A stretch of 64,000 bases of DNA from Megascapheus bottae (lineage: Eukaryota; Chordata; Mammalia; Rodentia; Geomyidae), in the NCBI GenBank assembly GCA_024803745.1, contig JANJXV010000262.1, positions 744,001 to 808,000 on the forward strand. Direction: 5' to 3'. The notes beneath the pieces are model-generated. The model did not search any database, was not told where the DNA came from, and saw only the letters and a program-made list of their open reading frames with translations. Both the position numbers and the translations under genes were made by a program. Positions 1 to 12,500 of the stretch are shown piece by piece; position 1 is the stretch's first letter, and the number at the start of each line of letters is the position of its first letter.

Positions 1-2810
1 GTCACAGAAAGGAGGTGTGTGAAATCACAGAATGAAGTTGTGTGAAGTCACAATGGAGGTGTGTGAAGTCATAGAATGGAGTTGTTTGAAATCAAAGAAT
101 GGAGGTTTGTTAAGTCATAGAATGGATTGTGTGTGAAATTATAGAATGGAGGTGTGTGAATCACAGAATTGAGGTGTGTAAAGTCACAGAGTGGAGGTGT
201 GTGAAGTCACAGAATGGAGTTGTGTGTGAAGTCATAGAATGGAGGTGTGTGAAGTCACAGAAGGCAGGTGTGTGAAGTCACAGAATACAGTTGTGTGAAG
301 TCATGGAATGGAGGTGTGTGAAGTCAGAATGCAGGTGTGTGAAGTCATAGAATGGAGGTGTGTGAAGTCATAGAATGGAGGTGTGTGGAGTCATAGACTG
401 GAAGTGTGTGAAGTCATAAAATGGAGGTGTGTGAAGTCATAGATTGAAGGTGTGTGGAAGTCATAGTATGGAGGTGTGTGAAGTCACAGAAAGGAGGTGT
501 GTGAAGTCACAGAATGGAGGTGTGTGAAGTCAAAACGGAGGTGTGTGAAGTCAAAGAATGGAGGTGTGTGAAGTCATAGAATGGAGGTGTATGAAGTCAT
601 GGAATAGAGGTTTGTGAAGTCAAACAATGGAAGTGTGTGCAGTTACAGAATGGAGGTGTGTGAAGTCATAGAATGGAGCTGTGTGAAGTCATTGAATGGA
701 GGAGTGTGAAGTCAGAATGGAGATGTGTGAAGTCACATAATGGAGGTGTGTGCAGTCATAGAATGTTGGTGTGTGAAGTCATAGAATGGAGGTGTATGAA
801 GTCGTAGAATGGAGGTTTGTGAAATCAGAATGCAGGTGTGTGTAGTCATAGAATGGAGGTGTGTGAAGTCATAGAATGGAGGTGTGCGAAGTCACAGAAG
901 GGAGGTGTGTGAAGTCACAGAATCGAGTTGTCTGAAGTCACAATGGAGGTGTGTGAAGTCATAGAATGGAGGTGTGTGAAGTCAGAATAGAGGTGTGCGA
1001 AGTCATAGAATGGAGGTGGGTGAAGTCAGAATGGAACTGTGTGAAGTCTTAGAATTGAGGTGTGTGCAGTCAGAATGGAGCTGTGTGAACTCATAGAATA
1101 GAGGTGTGTGAAGTCACAATGGAGGTGTGTGAAGTCATAGAATGGAGGTGTGGGAAGTAAAAATGGAGTATGTGAACTCATAGAATGAAGGTGTGTGAAC
1201 TCATAGAATGGAGGTTGTGAAGTCATGGAATGGAGGTGTGTGAAGTCAAAGAATGCAGGTGTGTGAAGTCATCGAATGGAGGTATGTAAAGTCATGTCAT
1301 GGAGGTGTGTGAAGTCACAGAATGGAGGTGTGTGAAATCAGAATTGAGGTGTGCTAAGTCATAGAATGGAGATGTGTGAAGTCAGAATGGAGGTGTGTGA
1401 ACTCATAGAACGGAGGTGTGTGAAGTCAGAATGGAGGTGTGTGAACTCATGGAATGGAGGTATGTGAAGTCACAATAGAGGTGTGTGAAGTCATAGAATG
1501 GTGGTATGTGAAGTTACAGAATGGAGGTGTGGAAGTCATAGAATGGAGGTGTGTGAAGTCAGAAATTGAGGTGTGTGAAGTCACAGAATATAGGTGTGTG
1601 AATTCAGAATGGAGGTGTGTGAAGTCATAGAATGGAGGTGTGTGAAGTCATATATTGGAGGTGTGTGAAGTTACAGAATTGAGGTGTGTGAAGTCACAGA
1701 ATGGAGGTGTGTGAACTCAGAATGGAGGTGAGTGAAGTCACAGAATGGAGGTGTGTGAAGTCATAGAATGGAGGTGTGTGAAGTCACAAAATGGAGGTGT
1801 GTGAAGTCATAGAATGGAGGTGTGTCAACTCAGAAATGAGGTATGTGAAGTCATAAAATGGAGGTGTGTGAAGTCAGAGAATGGAGATATGTGAAGGCAC
1901 AGAATGGAGTTGTATGAAATCAGAGAATGGAGGTATGTGAAGTCAGAGAATCGAGGTGTGTGAAGTCACAGAATGGAGGTGTGTGAGGTCACAGAATGGA
2001 GGTGTGTGAACACACAATGGAGGTGAGTGAAGTCACAGAATGGAGGTGTGTGAAGTCATAGAATGGAGATGTGTGAAGTCACAGAATGCAGGTGTGTGAA
2101 GTAATAGAATGGAGGTGTGTGAAGTCACAAAATGGAGGTGTGTGAAGTCATAGAATGGAGGTGTGTGAAGTCAAAAGTTGGAGGTGTGTGAAGTCATAGA
2201 AGGCAGGTGTGTGAAGTTATGTAATGGAAGTGTGTGAAGTCATAGAATGGAGGTGTGTGAACTCATAGAATGGAGGTGTGTGAAATCATGGACTGGACGT
2301 GTGTGAAATCAAAGAATGGAGGTGTGGGAAGTGAAAAAATGGAGGTGTGTGAAGTCACAGAATGGAAGTGTGTGAAGTCAAAATTGAGGTGTGTGAAGTC
2401 AAAGAATGGAGGTGTGTGAAGTCACAGAATGGAGGTCTGTGAAGTCATGGAATGGAGGTTTGTGAGGTCAAATATTTGAAGTGTGTGAAGTTACAGAAAG
2501 GAGGTGTGTGAAGTCATAGAATGGAGGTGTGTGAAGTCACAGAAGGCAGGTGTGTGAAGTCACAGAATACAGTTGTGTGAAATCACAATGCAGGTATGTG
2601 AAGTCATAGAATGGAGGTGTGTGAAATCACAGAATGGATTTGTGTGTAGTCACAGAGTGCAGGTGTGTAAAGTCACAGATTGGAGGTGTGTGAAGTCAGA
2701 TTGGAGGTGTGTGAAGTAACAGAATGGAGGTGTGTCAACTCAGAAAGGAGGTGTGTGAAGTCATAGAATGGAGGTGTGTGAAGTCATAGAATGGAGGTGT
2801 TTGAAGTCAT
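1..2810 (+). repeat. HOR copy 1, subtype a, cut by the window edge
   Basis: This is the end of a ~4 kb higher-order repeat whose beginning lies left of the window. It carries the second S marker (AGATTGAAGG at 441), M1 at 1291 and M3 at 1891. Bases 1 to ~2530 line up with 14890 to ~17420 at a constant offset of 14,889, which I checked at 1, 261, 1291 and 1891. The offset changes to 14,888 after a one-base deletion near 17020. Private variants shared with that copy include the AAGGCAGG unit followed by an AATACAG unit at 261-290. From about 2602 the sequence switches to matching the subtype b copy at 21667, so 2530-2602 is a subtype switch. Confidence 0.85.
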
Positions 2811-5778
2811 AGAATGTTGGTTTTTGAAGTCACAGAATGGAGTTGTGTGAAGTCAAAGAATGGAGGTGTGTGAAGTCAGATTGGAGGTGTGTGAAGTAAC
2901 AGGATGGAGGTGTATCAACTCAGAAAGGAGGTGTGTGAAGTCATAGAATGGAGGTGTGTGAAGTCATAGAATGGAGGTGTGTGAAATCATAGAATGGAGG
3001 TGTGTGAAGTCACAGAAATGAGGTGTTTGAAGTCAAAATGGAAGTGTGTGAAGTCAGAATGGAGGTGTGTGAAGTCATAGAATGGAGGTGTGTGAAGTCA
3101 CAGAATGGAGGTGTGTGAACTCATACAATGGAGGAGTGTGAAGTCATGGAATGGAGGTGTGTGAAGTCACAGATGGAGGTGTGTGAAGTCATAGAATGGA
3201 GGGGTGTGAAGTTACAGAATGGAGGTGTGTGAAGTCACAGAATGGAGGTGTGTGAACTCAGAATGGAGGTGTGTGAATTCACAGAAGGGAGGTTTGTGAA
3301 GTCATATAATGGATGTTTCTGAAGTAAGAATGAAGGTGTGTGAAGCCATAAAATGGAGGTGTGTGAAGTCAAAATGCAGGTGTGTGAAGTCAAACAATGG
3401 AGGTGTGTGAAGTCACAGAATGGAGATGTGTGAAGTCACAGAATGGAAGTGTGTGAAGTCAAAATGGAGGTGTGTGAATTCAGAGAATGGAGGTGTGTGA
3501 AGTCAAATCATGGACGTGTGTGAAGTCAAAATTTTGGTGTGTGAAGTCACAAATGCAGGTGTGTGAAGTCACAGAATGGAGGTGTGTGAAGTCAAAATGG
3601 AGGTGTGTGAAGTCAAAGAATGGATGTGTTTGAAGTCATAGAAAGGAGGTGTGTGAAGTCAGAATGCAGGTGTGTGAAGTCAGAATGCAGGTGTGTGAAG
3701 TCATAGAATGGATGTGTTTGAAGTCATAGAATGGAGGTGTGTGAAGTCAGAGAATGGAGGTGTGTGAAGTCAGAATGCAGGTGTGTGAAGTCATAGAATG
3801 GAGGTGTGTGAAGTCATAGAATGGAGGTGTGTGAAGTCATAGATTGAAGGTGTGTGGAAGTCATAGTATGGAGGTGTGTGAAGTCACAGAAAGGAGGTGT
3901 GTGAAATCACAGAATGGAGTTGTGTGAAGTCACAATGGAGGTGTGTGAACTCATAGAATGGAGTTTTGTGAAATCAAAGAATGGAGGTTTGTTAAGTCAT
4001 AGAATGGATTGTGTGTGAAATCATAGAATGGAGGTGTGTGAATCACAGAATTGAGGTGTGTAAAGTCACAGAGTGGAGGTGTGTGAAGTCACAGAATGGA
4101 GTTGTGTGTGAAGTCATAGAATGGAGGTGTGTGAAGTCACAGAATGCAGGTGTGTGATGTCAGAATGGAGGTGTGTGAAGTCACCGAATGGAGGTATGTG
4201 ACGTCATAAATGTTGGTGTGTGAAGTCATAGAATGGAGGTGTGAAGTCATAGAATGGAGGTGTGTGAAGTCATTGAATGGAGGAGTGTGAAGTCAGAATG
4301 GAGATGTGTGAAGTCACATAATGGAGGTGTGTGCAGTCATAGAATGTTGGTGTGTGAAGTCATAGAATGGAGGTGTATGAAGTCGTAGAATGGAGGTTTG
4401 TGAAGTCAGAATGCAGGTGTGTGTAGTCATAGAATGGAGGTGTGTGAAGTCATAGAATGGAGGTGTGTGAAGTCATACATCGGAAGTGTGTTCAGTCATA
4501 GAATGGATGTGTGGGAAGTCATAGAATGGAAGTGTGTGAAGTCATAGAATGGAGGTGTGTGAAGTCACAGAATCGAGTTGTCTGAAGTCACAATGGAGGT
4601 GTGTGAAGTCATAGAATGGAGGTGTGTGAAGTCAGAATAGAGGTGTGCGAAGTCATAGAATGGAGGTGTGCGAAGTCAGAAGGGAGCTGTGTGAAGTCTT
4701 AGAATTGAGGTGTGTGCAGTCAGAATGGAGGTGTGTGAACTCATAGAATGGAGGTGTGTGAAGTCACAATGGAGGTGTGTGAAGTCATAGAATGGAGGTG
4801 TGGGAAGTAAAAATGGAGTTTGTGAACTCATAGAATGAAGGTGTGTGAACTCATAGAATGGAGGTTGTGAAGTCATGGAATGGAGGTGTGTGAAGTCAAA
4901 GAATGCAGGTGTGTGAAGTCATCGAATGGAGGTATGTAAAGTCATGTCATGGAGGTGTGTGAAGTCACAGAATGGAGGTGTGTGAAATCAGAATTGAGGT
5001 GTGCTAAGTCATAGAATGGAGGTGTGTGAAGTCAGAATGGAGGTGTGTGAACTCATAGAACGGAGGTGTGTGAAGTCAGAATGGAGGTGTGTGAACTCAT
5101 GGAATGGAGGTATGTGAAGTCACAATGGAGGTGTGTGAAGTCATAGAATGGTGGTATGTGAAGTTACAGAATGGAGGTGTGGAAGTCATAGAATGGAGGT
5201 GTGTGAAGTCAGAAATTGAGGTGTGTGAAGTCACAGAATTGAGGTGTGTGAATTCAGAATGGAGGTGTGTGAAGTCATAGAATGGAGGTGTGTGAAGTCA
5301 TATATTGGAGGTGTGTGAAGTTACAGAATTGAGGTGTGTGAAGTCACAGAATGGAGGTGTGTGAACTCAGAATGGAGGTGAGTGAAGTCACAGAATGGAG
5401 GTGTGTGAAGTCATAGAATGGAGATGTGTGAAGTCATAGAATGGAGGTGTGTGAAGTCACAAAATGGAGGTGTGTGAAGTCATAGAATGGAGGTGTGTCA
5501 ACTCAGAAATGAGGTATGTGAAGTCATAAAATGGAGATGTGTGAAGTCAGAGAATGGAGATATGTGAAGGCACAGAATGGAGTTGTATGAAATCAGAGAA
5601 TGGAGGTATGTGAAGTCAGAGAATCGAGGTGTGTGAAATCACAGAATGGAGGTGTGTGAGGTCACAGAATGGAGGTGTGTGAACACACAATGGAGGTGAG
5701 TGAAGTCACAGATTGGAGGTGTGTGAAGTAATAGAATGGAGGTGTGTGAAGTCATAGAATGGAGGTGTTTGAAGTCAT
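2811..5778 (+). repeat. HOR copy 2, subtype b (2,968 bp)
   Basis: Measured from M2 at 2811 to the next M2 at 5779. It contains M4 at 3311 (exactly 500 bp after M2), a single S at 3841, M1 at 4941 and M3 at 5564. The second S-containing segment found in subtypes a and c (about 300 bp) is absent. M1 to M3 is 623 bp instead of 600, because of one extra monomer. Bases 2602-5754 match 21667-24819 at a fixed offset of 19,065 (checked at five markers); the only difference I noticed is one base at ~24550. Shared private variants include GAGTTTTGTG near 3960 and GTGTGCGAAGTCAGAAGGG near 4667. The copy ends early: at ~5755 it jumps to M2 context and skips the post-M3 part. Confidence 0.9.
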
Positions 5779-7228
5779 AGAATGTTGGTTTTTGAAGTCA
5801 CAGAATGGAGGTGTGTGAAGTCATAGAATGGAGGTGTGTGAAGTCAGATTGGAGGTGTGTGAACTCATGGAATGGAGGTATGTGAAGTCACAATAGAGTT
5901 GTGTGAAGTCATAGAATGGTGGTATGTGAAGTTACAGAATGGAGGTGTGGAAGTCATAGAATGGAGGTGTGTGAAGTCAGAAATTGAGGTGTATGAAGTC
6001 ACAGAATATAGGTGTGTGAATTCAGAATGGAGGTGTGTGAAGTCATAGAATGGAGGTGTGTGAAGTCATATATTGGAGGTGTGTGAAGTTACAGAATTGA
6101 GGTGTGTGAAGTCACAGAATGGAGGTGTGTGAACTCAGAATGGAGGTGAGTGAAGTCACAGAATGGAGGTGTGTGAAGTCATAGAATGGAGGTGTGTGAA
6201 GTCACAAAATGGAGGTGTGTGAAGTCATAGAATGGAGGTGTGTCAACTCAGAAATGAGGTATGTGAAGTCATAAAATGGAGGTGTGTGAAGTCAGAGAAT
6301 GGAGATATGTGAAGGCACAGAATGGAGTTGTATGAAATCAGAGAATGGAGGTATGTGAAGTCAGAGAATCGAGGTGTGTGAAGTCACAGAATGGAGGTGT
6401 GTGAGGTCACAGAATGGAGGTGTGTGAACACACAATGGAGGTGAGTGAAGTCACAGAATGGAGGTGTGTGAAGTCATAGAATGGAGATGTGTGAAGTCAC
6501 AGAATGCAGGTGTGTGAAGTAATAGAATGGAGGTGTGTGAAGTCACAAAATGGAGGTGTGTGAAGTCATAGAATGGAGGTGTGTGAAGTCAAAAGTTGGA
6601 GGTGTGTGAAGTCATAGAAGTCAGGTGTGTGAAGTTATGTAATGGAAGTGTGTGAAGTCATAGAATGGAGGTGTGTGAACTCATAGAATGGAGGTGTGTG
6701 AAATCATGGACTGGACGTGTGTGAAATCAAAGAATGGAGGTGTGGGAAGTGAAAAAATGGAGGTGTGTGAAGTCACAGAATGGAAGTGTGTGAAGTCAAA
6801 ATTGAGGTGTGTGAAGTCAAAGAATGGAGGTGTGTGAAGTCACAGAATGGAGGTCTGTGAAGTCATGGAATGGAGGTTTGTGAGGTCAAATATTTGAAGT
6901 GTGTGAAGTTACAGAAAGGAGGTGTGTGAAGTCATAGAATGGAGGTGTGTGAAGTCACAGAAGGCAGGTGTGTGAAGTCACAGAATACAGTTGTGTGAAA
7001 TCACAATGCAGGTATGTGAAGTCATAGAATGGAGGTGTGTGAAATCACAGAATGGATTTGTGTGTAGTCACAGAGTGCAGGTGTGTAAAGTCACAGATTG
7101 GAGGTGTGTGAAGTCAGATTGGAGGTGTGTGAAGTAACAGAATGGAGGTGTGTCAACTCAGAAAGGAGGTGTGTGAAGTCATAGAATGGAGGTGTGTGAA
7201 GTCATAGAATGGAGGTGTTTGAAGTCAT
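5779..7228 (+). repeat. Truncated HOR: re-duplicated 1.4 kb block
   Basis: M2 at 5779 is followed only ~1.45 kb later by another M2 at 7229. M4, S and M1 are missing, and M3 is at 6309. Bases 5853-7263 copy 1435-2845 at an offset of 4,418, checked at 1451/5869, 1891/6309 and 2811/7229. The rare variants TCAAAAGTTGG and CAATGCAGGTATGTG occur in both. At 5853 a unit that normally follows M2 (GTCAGATTGG) is joined directly to a unit normally found just after M1 (GAACTCATGGAATGG). This looks like an unequal-exchange junction inside one monomer. Confidence 0.85.
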
Positions 7229-9527
7229 AGAATGTTGGTTTTTGAAGTCACAGAATGGAGGTGTGTGAAGACATAGAATGGAGGTGTATCAACTCAGAAT
7301 GGAGGTGTGTGAAGTAACAGGATGGAGGTGTATCAACTCAGAAAGGAGGTGTGTGAAGTCATAGAATGGAGGTGTGTGAAGTCATAGAATGGAGGTGTGT
7401 GAAGTCATAGATTGGAAGTGTGTGAAGTCATAGAATGGAGGTGTGTGAAGTCATAGATTGAAGGTGTGTGGAAGTCATAGTATGGAGGTGTGTAAAGTCA
7501 CAGAATGGAGGTGTGTGAAGTCACAGAATGGAGTTGTGTGAAATCAAAGAATGGAGGTTTGTTAAGTCATAGAATGGATTGTGTGTAATCATAGAATGGA
7601 GGTGTGTGAATCACAGAATTGAGGTGTGTAAAGTCACAGAGTGGAGGTGTGTGAAGTCACAGAATGGAGTTGTGTGTGAAGTCATAGAATGTAGGTGTGG
7701 GAAGTCACAGAATGCAGGTGTGTGATGTCAGAATGGAGGTGTGTGAAGTCACATAATGGAGGTGTGTGAAGTCATAGAATGGAGGTGTGTGAAGTCACAA
7801 AATGGAGGTGTGTGAAGTCATAGAATGGAGGTGTGTCAACTCAGAAATGAGGTATGTGAAGTCATAAAATGGAGGTGTGTGAAGTCAGAGAATGGAGATA
7901 TGTGAAGGCACAGAATGGAGTTGTATGAAATCAGAGAATGGAGGTATGTGAAGTCAGGGAATCGAGGTGTGTGAAATCACAGAATGGAGATGTGTGAGGT
8001 CACAGAATGGAGGTGTGTGAACACACAATGGAGGTGAGTGAAGTCACAGAATGGAGGTGTGTGAAGTCATAGAATGGAGATGTGTGAAGTCACAGAATGC
8101 AGGTGTGTGAAGTAATAGAATGGAGGTGTGTGAAGTCACAAAATGGAGGTGTGTGAAGTCATAGAATGGAGGTGTGTGAAGTCAAAGGATGGAGGTGTGT
8201 GAAGTCATAGAAGGCAGGTGTGTGAAGTTATGTAATGGAAGTGTGTGAAGTCATAGAATGGAGGTGTGTGAACTCATAGAATGGAGGTGTGTGAAATCAT
8301 GGACTGGACGTGTGTGAAATCAAAGAATGGAGGTGTGGGAAGTGAAAAAATGGAGGTGTGTGAAGTCACAGAATGGAAGTGTGTGAAGTCAAAATTGAGG
8401 TGTGTGAAGTCAAAGAATGGAGGTGTGTGAAGTCACAGAATGGAGGTCTGTGAAGTCATGGAATGGAGGTTTGTGAGGTCAAATATTTGAAGTGTGTGAA
8501 GTTACAGAAAGGAGGTGTGTGAAGTCATAGAATGGAGGTGTGTGAGGTCACAGAATGGAGGTGTGTGAACACACAATGGAGGTGAGTGAAGTCACAGAAT
8601 GGAGGTGTGTGAAGTAATAGAATGGAGGTGTGTGAAGTCACAAAATGGAGGTGTGTGAAGTCATAGAATGGAGGTGTGTGAAGTCAAAGGATGGAGGTGT
8701 GTGAAGTCATAGAAGGCAGGTGTGTGAAGTCATAAAATGGAGATGTGTGAAGTCACAGAATGGAGATGTGTGAAGTCATAGAATGGAGGTGTGTGACGTC
8801 ACAGAATCGAGGTGTGTGAAGTTATATAATGGAAATGTGTGAAGTCATAGAATGGAGGTGTGTGAAATCATGGACTGGACATGTGTGAAATCAAAGAATG
8901 GAGGTGTGGGAAGTGAAAAAATGGAGGTGTGTGAAGTCACAGAATGGAAGTGTGTGAAGTCAAAACTGAGGTGTGTGAAGTCACAGAATGGAGGTGTGTG
9001 AAGTCACAGAATGGAGGTGTGTGAAGTCAAAATGGAGGTGTGTGAAGTCAAAGAAAGAGGTGTGTGAAGTCATAGAATGGAGGTCTGTGAAGTCATGGAA
9101 TGGAGGTTTGTGAGGTCAAATATTTGAAGTGTGTGAAGTTACAGAAAGGAGGTGTGTGAAGTCATAGAATGGAGGTGTGTGAAGTCATAGAATGGAGGTG
9201 TGTGAAGTCACAGAAGGCAGGTGTGTGAAGTCACAGAATACAGTTGTGTGAAATCACAATGGAGGTGTGTGAATTCATAGAATGGAGGTGTGTGAAGTGA
9301 AAGAATGGAGGTGTGGGAAGTCATAGAATGGAGGTGTGTGAAATCACAGAATGGATTTGTGTGTAGTCACAGAGTGCAGGTGTGTAAAGTCACAGATTGG
9401 AGGTGTGTGAAGTCAGATTGGAGGTGTGTGAAGTAACAGAATGGAGGTGTGTCAACTCAGAAAGGAGGTGTGTGAAGTCATAGAATGGAGGTGTGTGAAG
9501 TCATAGAATGGAGGTGTTTGAAGTCAT
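7229..9527 (+). repeat. Rearranged HOR fragment with internal duplication (2,299 bp)
   Basis: It starts with M2 at 7229 and soon jumps past the M4 region to the units around S (7455). At about 7755 it jumps again past M1, so M3 is already at 7902. A stretch from about 7996 is then repeated from about 8544: the TGTGAGGTCACAG unit and the following ACACACAATGG unit recur at an offset of 548. The AAATATTTGAAG variant at 8481 recurs at 9118, an offset of 637. So this fragment holds two deletions and one internal duplication relative to the full HOR. From about 8900 it is colinear with the subtype c copies again. Confidence 0.8.
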
Positions 9528-12500
9528 AGAATGTTGGTTTTTGAAGTCACAGAATGGAGTTGTGTGAAGTCATAGAATGGAGGTGTGTGAAGTCAGATTG
9601 GAGGTGTGTGAAGTAACAGGATGGAGGTGTATCAACTCAGAAAGGAGGTGTGTGAAGTCATAGAATGGAGGTGTGTGAAGTCATAGAATGGAGGTGTGTG
9701 AAATCATAGAATGGAGGTGTGTGAAGTCACAGAAATGAGGTGTTTGAAGTCAAAATGGAAGTGTGTGAATTCAGAATGGAGGTGTGTGAAGTCATAGAAT
9801 GGAGTTGTGTGAAGTCACAGAATGGAGGTGTGTGAACTCATACAAAGGAGGAGTGTGAAGTCAAGGAATGGAGGTGTGTGAAGTCACAGATGGAGGTGTG
9901 TGAAGTCACAGAATGGAGGGGTGTGAAGTTACAGAATGGAAGTGTGTGAAGTCACAGAATGGAGGTGTGTGAACTCAGAATGGACGTGTGTGAATTCACA
10001 GAAGGGAGGTTTGTGAAGTCATATAATGGATGTTTCTGAAGTAAGAATGAAGGTGTGTGAAGCCATAAAATGGAGGTGTGAGAAGTCAAAATGCAGGTGT
10101 GTGAAGTCAAACAATGGAGGTGTGTGAAGTCACAGAATGGAGATGTGTGAAGTCAAAGAATGGAAGTGTGTGAAGTCAAAATGGAGGTGTGTGAATTCAG
10201 AGAATGGAGGTGTGTGAAGTCAAATCATGGACGTGTGTGAAGTCAAAATTTTGGTGTGTGAAGTCACAAATGCAGGTGTGTGAAGTCACAGAATGGAGGC
10301 GTGTGAAGTCAAAATGGAGGTGTGTGAAGTCAAAGAATGGATGTGTTTGAAGTCATAGAATGGAGGTGTGTGAAGTCAGAATGCAGGTGTGTGAAGTCAG
10401 AATGCAGGTGTGTGAAGTCATGGAATGGATGTGTTTGAAGTCGTAGAATGGAGGTGGGTGAAGTCAGAGAATGGAGTTGTGTGAAGTCAGAATGCAGGTG
10501 TATGAAGTCATAGAATGGAGGTGTGTGAAGTCATAGAATGGAGGTGTGTGAAGTCATAGATTGGAAGTGTGTGAAGTCATAGCATGGAGGTGTGTGAAGT
10601 CATAGATTGAAGGTGTGTGGAAGTCATAGTATGGAGGTGTGTGAAGTCACAGAAAGGAGGTGTGTGAAATCACAGAATGGAGTTGTGTGAAGTCACAATG
10701 GAGGTGTGTGAAGTCATAGAATGGAGTTGTGTGAAATCAAAGAATGGAGGTTTGTTAAGTCATAGAATGGATTGTGTGTGAAATCATAGAATGTAGGTGT
10801 GTGAATCACAGAATTGAGGTGTGTAAAGTCACAGAGTGGAGGTGTGTGAAGTCACAGAATGGAGTTGTGTGTGAAGTCATAGAATGGAGGGGTGTGAAGT
10901 CACAGAATGCAGGTGTGTGATGTCAGAATGGAGGTGTGTGAAGTCACCGAATGGAGGTATGTGACGTCATAAATGTTGGTGTGTGAAGTCATAAAATGGA
11001 GGTGTGAAGTCATAGAATGGAGGTGTGTGGAGTCATAGACTGGAAGTGTGTGTAGTCATAGAATGGAGGTGTGTGAAGTCATAGATTGAAGGTGTTTGGA
11101 AGTCATAGTATGGAGGTGTGTGAAGTCACAGAAAGGAGGTGTGTGAAGTCACAGAATGGAGGTGTCTGAAGTCAAAACGGAGGTGTGTGAAGTCAAAGAA
11201 TGGAGGTGTGTGAAGTCATAGAATGGAGGTGTATGAAGTCATGGAATAGAGGTTTGTGAAGTCAAACAATGGAAGTGTGTGCAGTTACAGAATGGAGGTG
11301 TGTGAAGTCATAGAATGGAGGTGTGTGAAGTCATTGAATGGAAGAGTGGGAAGTCAGAATGGAGATGTGTGAAGTCACATAATGGAGGTGTGTGCAGTCA
11401 TAGAATGTTGGTGTGTGAAGTCATAGAATGGAGGTGTATGAAGTCGTAGAATGGAGGTTTGTGAAGTCAGAATGCAGGTGTGTGTAGTCATAGAATGGAG
11501 GTGTGTGAAGTCATAGAATGGAGGTGTGTGAAGTCATACATCGGAAGTGTGTTCAGTCATATAATGGATGTGTGGGAAGTCATAGAATGGAGGTGTGTGA
11601 AGTCATAGAATGGAGGTGTGTGAAGTCACAGAATCGAGTTGTCTGAAGTCACAATGGAGGTGTGTGAAGTCATAGAATGGAGGTGTGTGAAGTCATACAT
11701 CGGAAGTGTGTTCAGTCATATAATGGATGTGTGTGAAGTCAGAATAGAGGTGTGCGAAGTCATAGAATGGAGGTGTGTGAAGTCAGAAGGGAGCTGTGTG
11801 AAGTCTTAGAATTGAGGTGTGTGCAGTCAGAATGGAGGTGTGTGAACTCATAGAATGGAGGTGTGTGAAGTCACAGTGGAGGTGTGTGAAGTCATAGAAT
11901 GGAGGTGTGGGAAGTAAAAATAGAGTTTGTGAACTCATAGAATGAAGGTGTGTGAACTCATAGAATGGAGGTTGTGAAGTCATGGAATGGAGGTGTGTGA
12001 AGTCAAAGAATGCAGGTGTGTGAAGTCATCGAATGGAGGTATGTAAAGTCATGTCATGGAGGTGTGTGAAGTCACAGAATGGAGGTGTGTGAAATCAGAA
12101 TTGAGGTGTGCTAAGTCATAGAATGGAGATGTGTGAAGTCAGAATGGAGGTGTGTGAACTCATAGAACGGAGGTGTGTGAAGTCAGAATGGAGGTGTGTG
12201 AACTCATGGAATGGAGGTATGTGAAGTCACAATAGAGGTGTGTGAAGTCATAGAATGGTGGTAAGTGAAGTTACAGAATGGAGGTATGGAAGTCATAGAA
12301 TGGAGGTGTGTGAAGTCAGAAATTGAGGTGTGTGAAGTCACAGAATATAGGTGTGTGAATTCAGAATGGAGGTGTGTGAAGTCATAGAATGGAGGTGTGT
12401 GAAGTCATATATTGGAGGTGTGTGAAGTTACAGAATTGAGGTGTGTGAAGTCACAGAATAGAGGTGTGTGAACTCAGAATGGAGGTGAGTGAAGTCACAG

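Noticed and set aside
1985..2010. TGAGGTCA / AGGTCA nuclear-receptor half-site in the GTGTGAGGTCACAG variant, repeated in many HOR copies
   Set aside because: It is a one-base variant of TGAAGTCA copied along with the HOR. Half-sites of six bases are expected by chance and no paired arrangement was seen.
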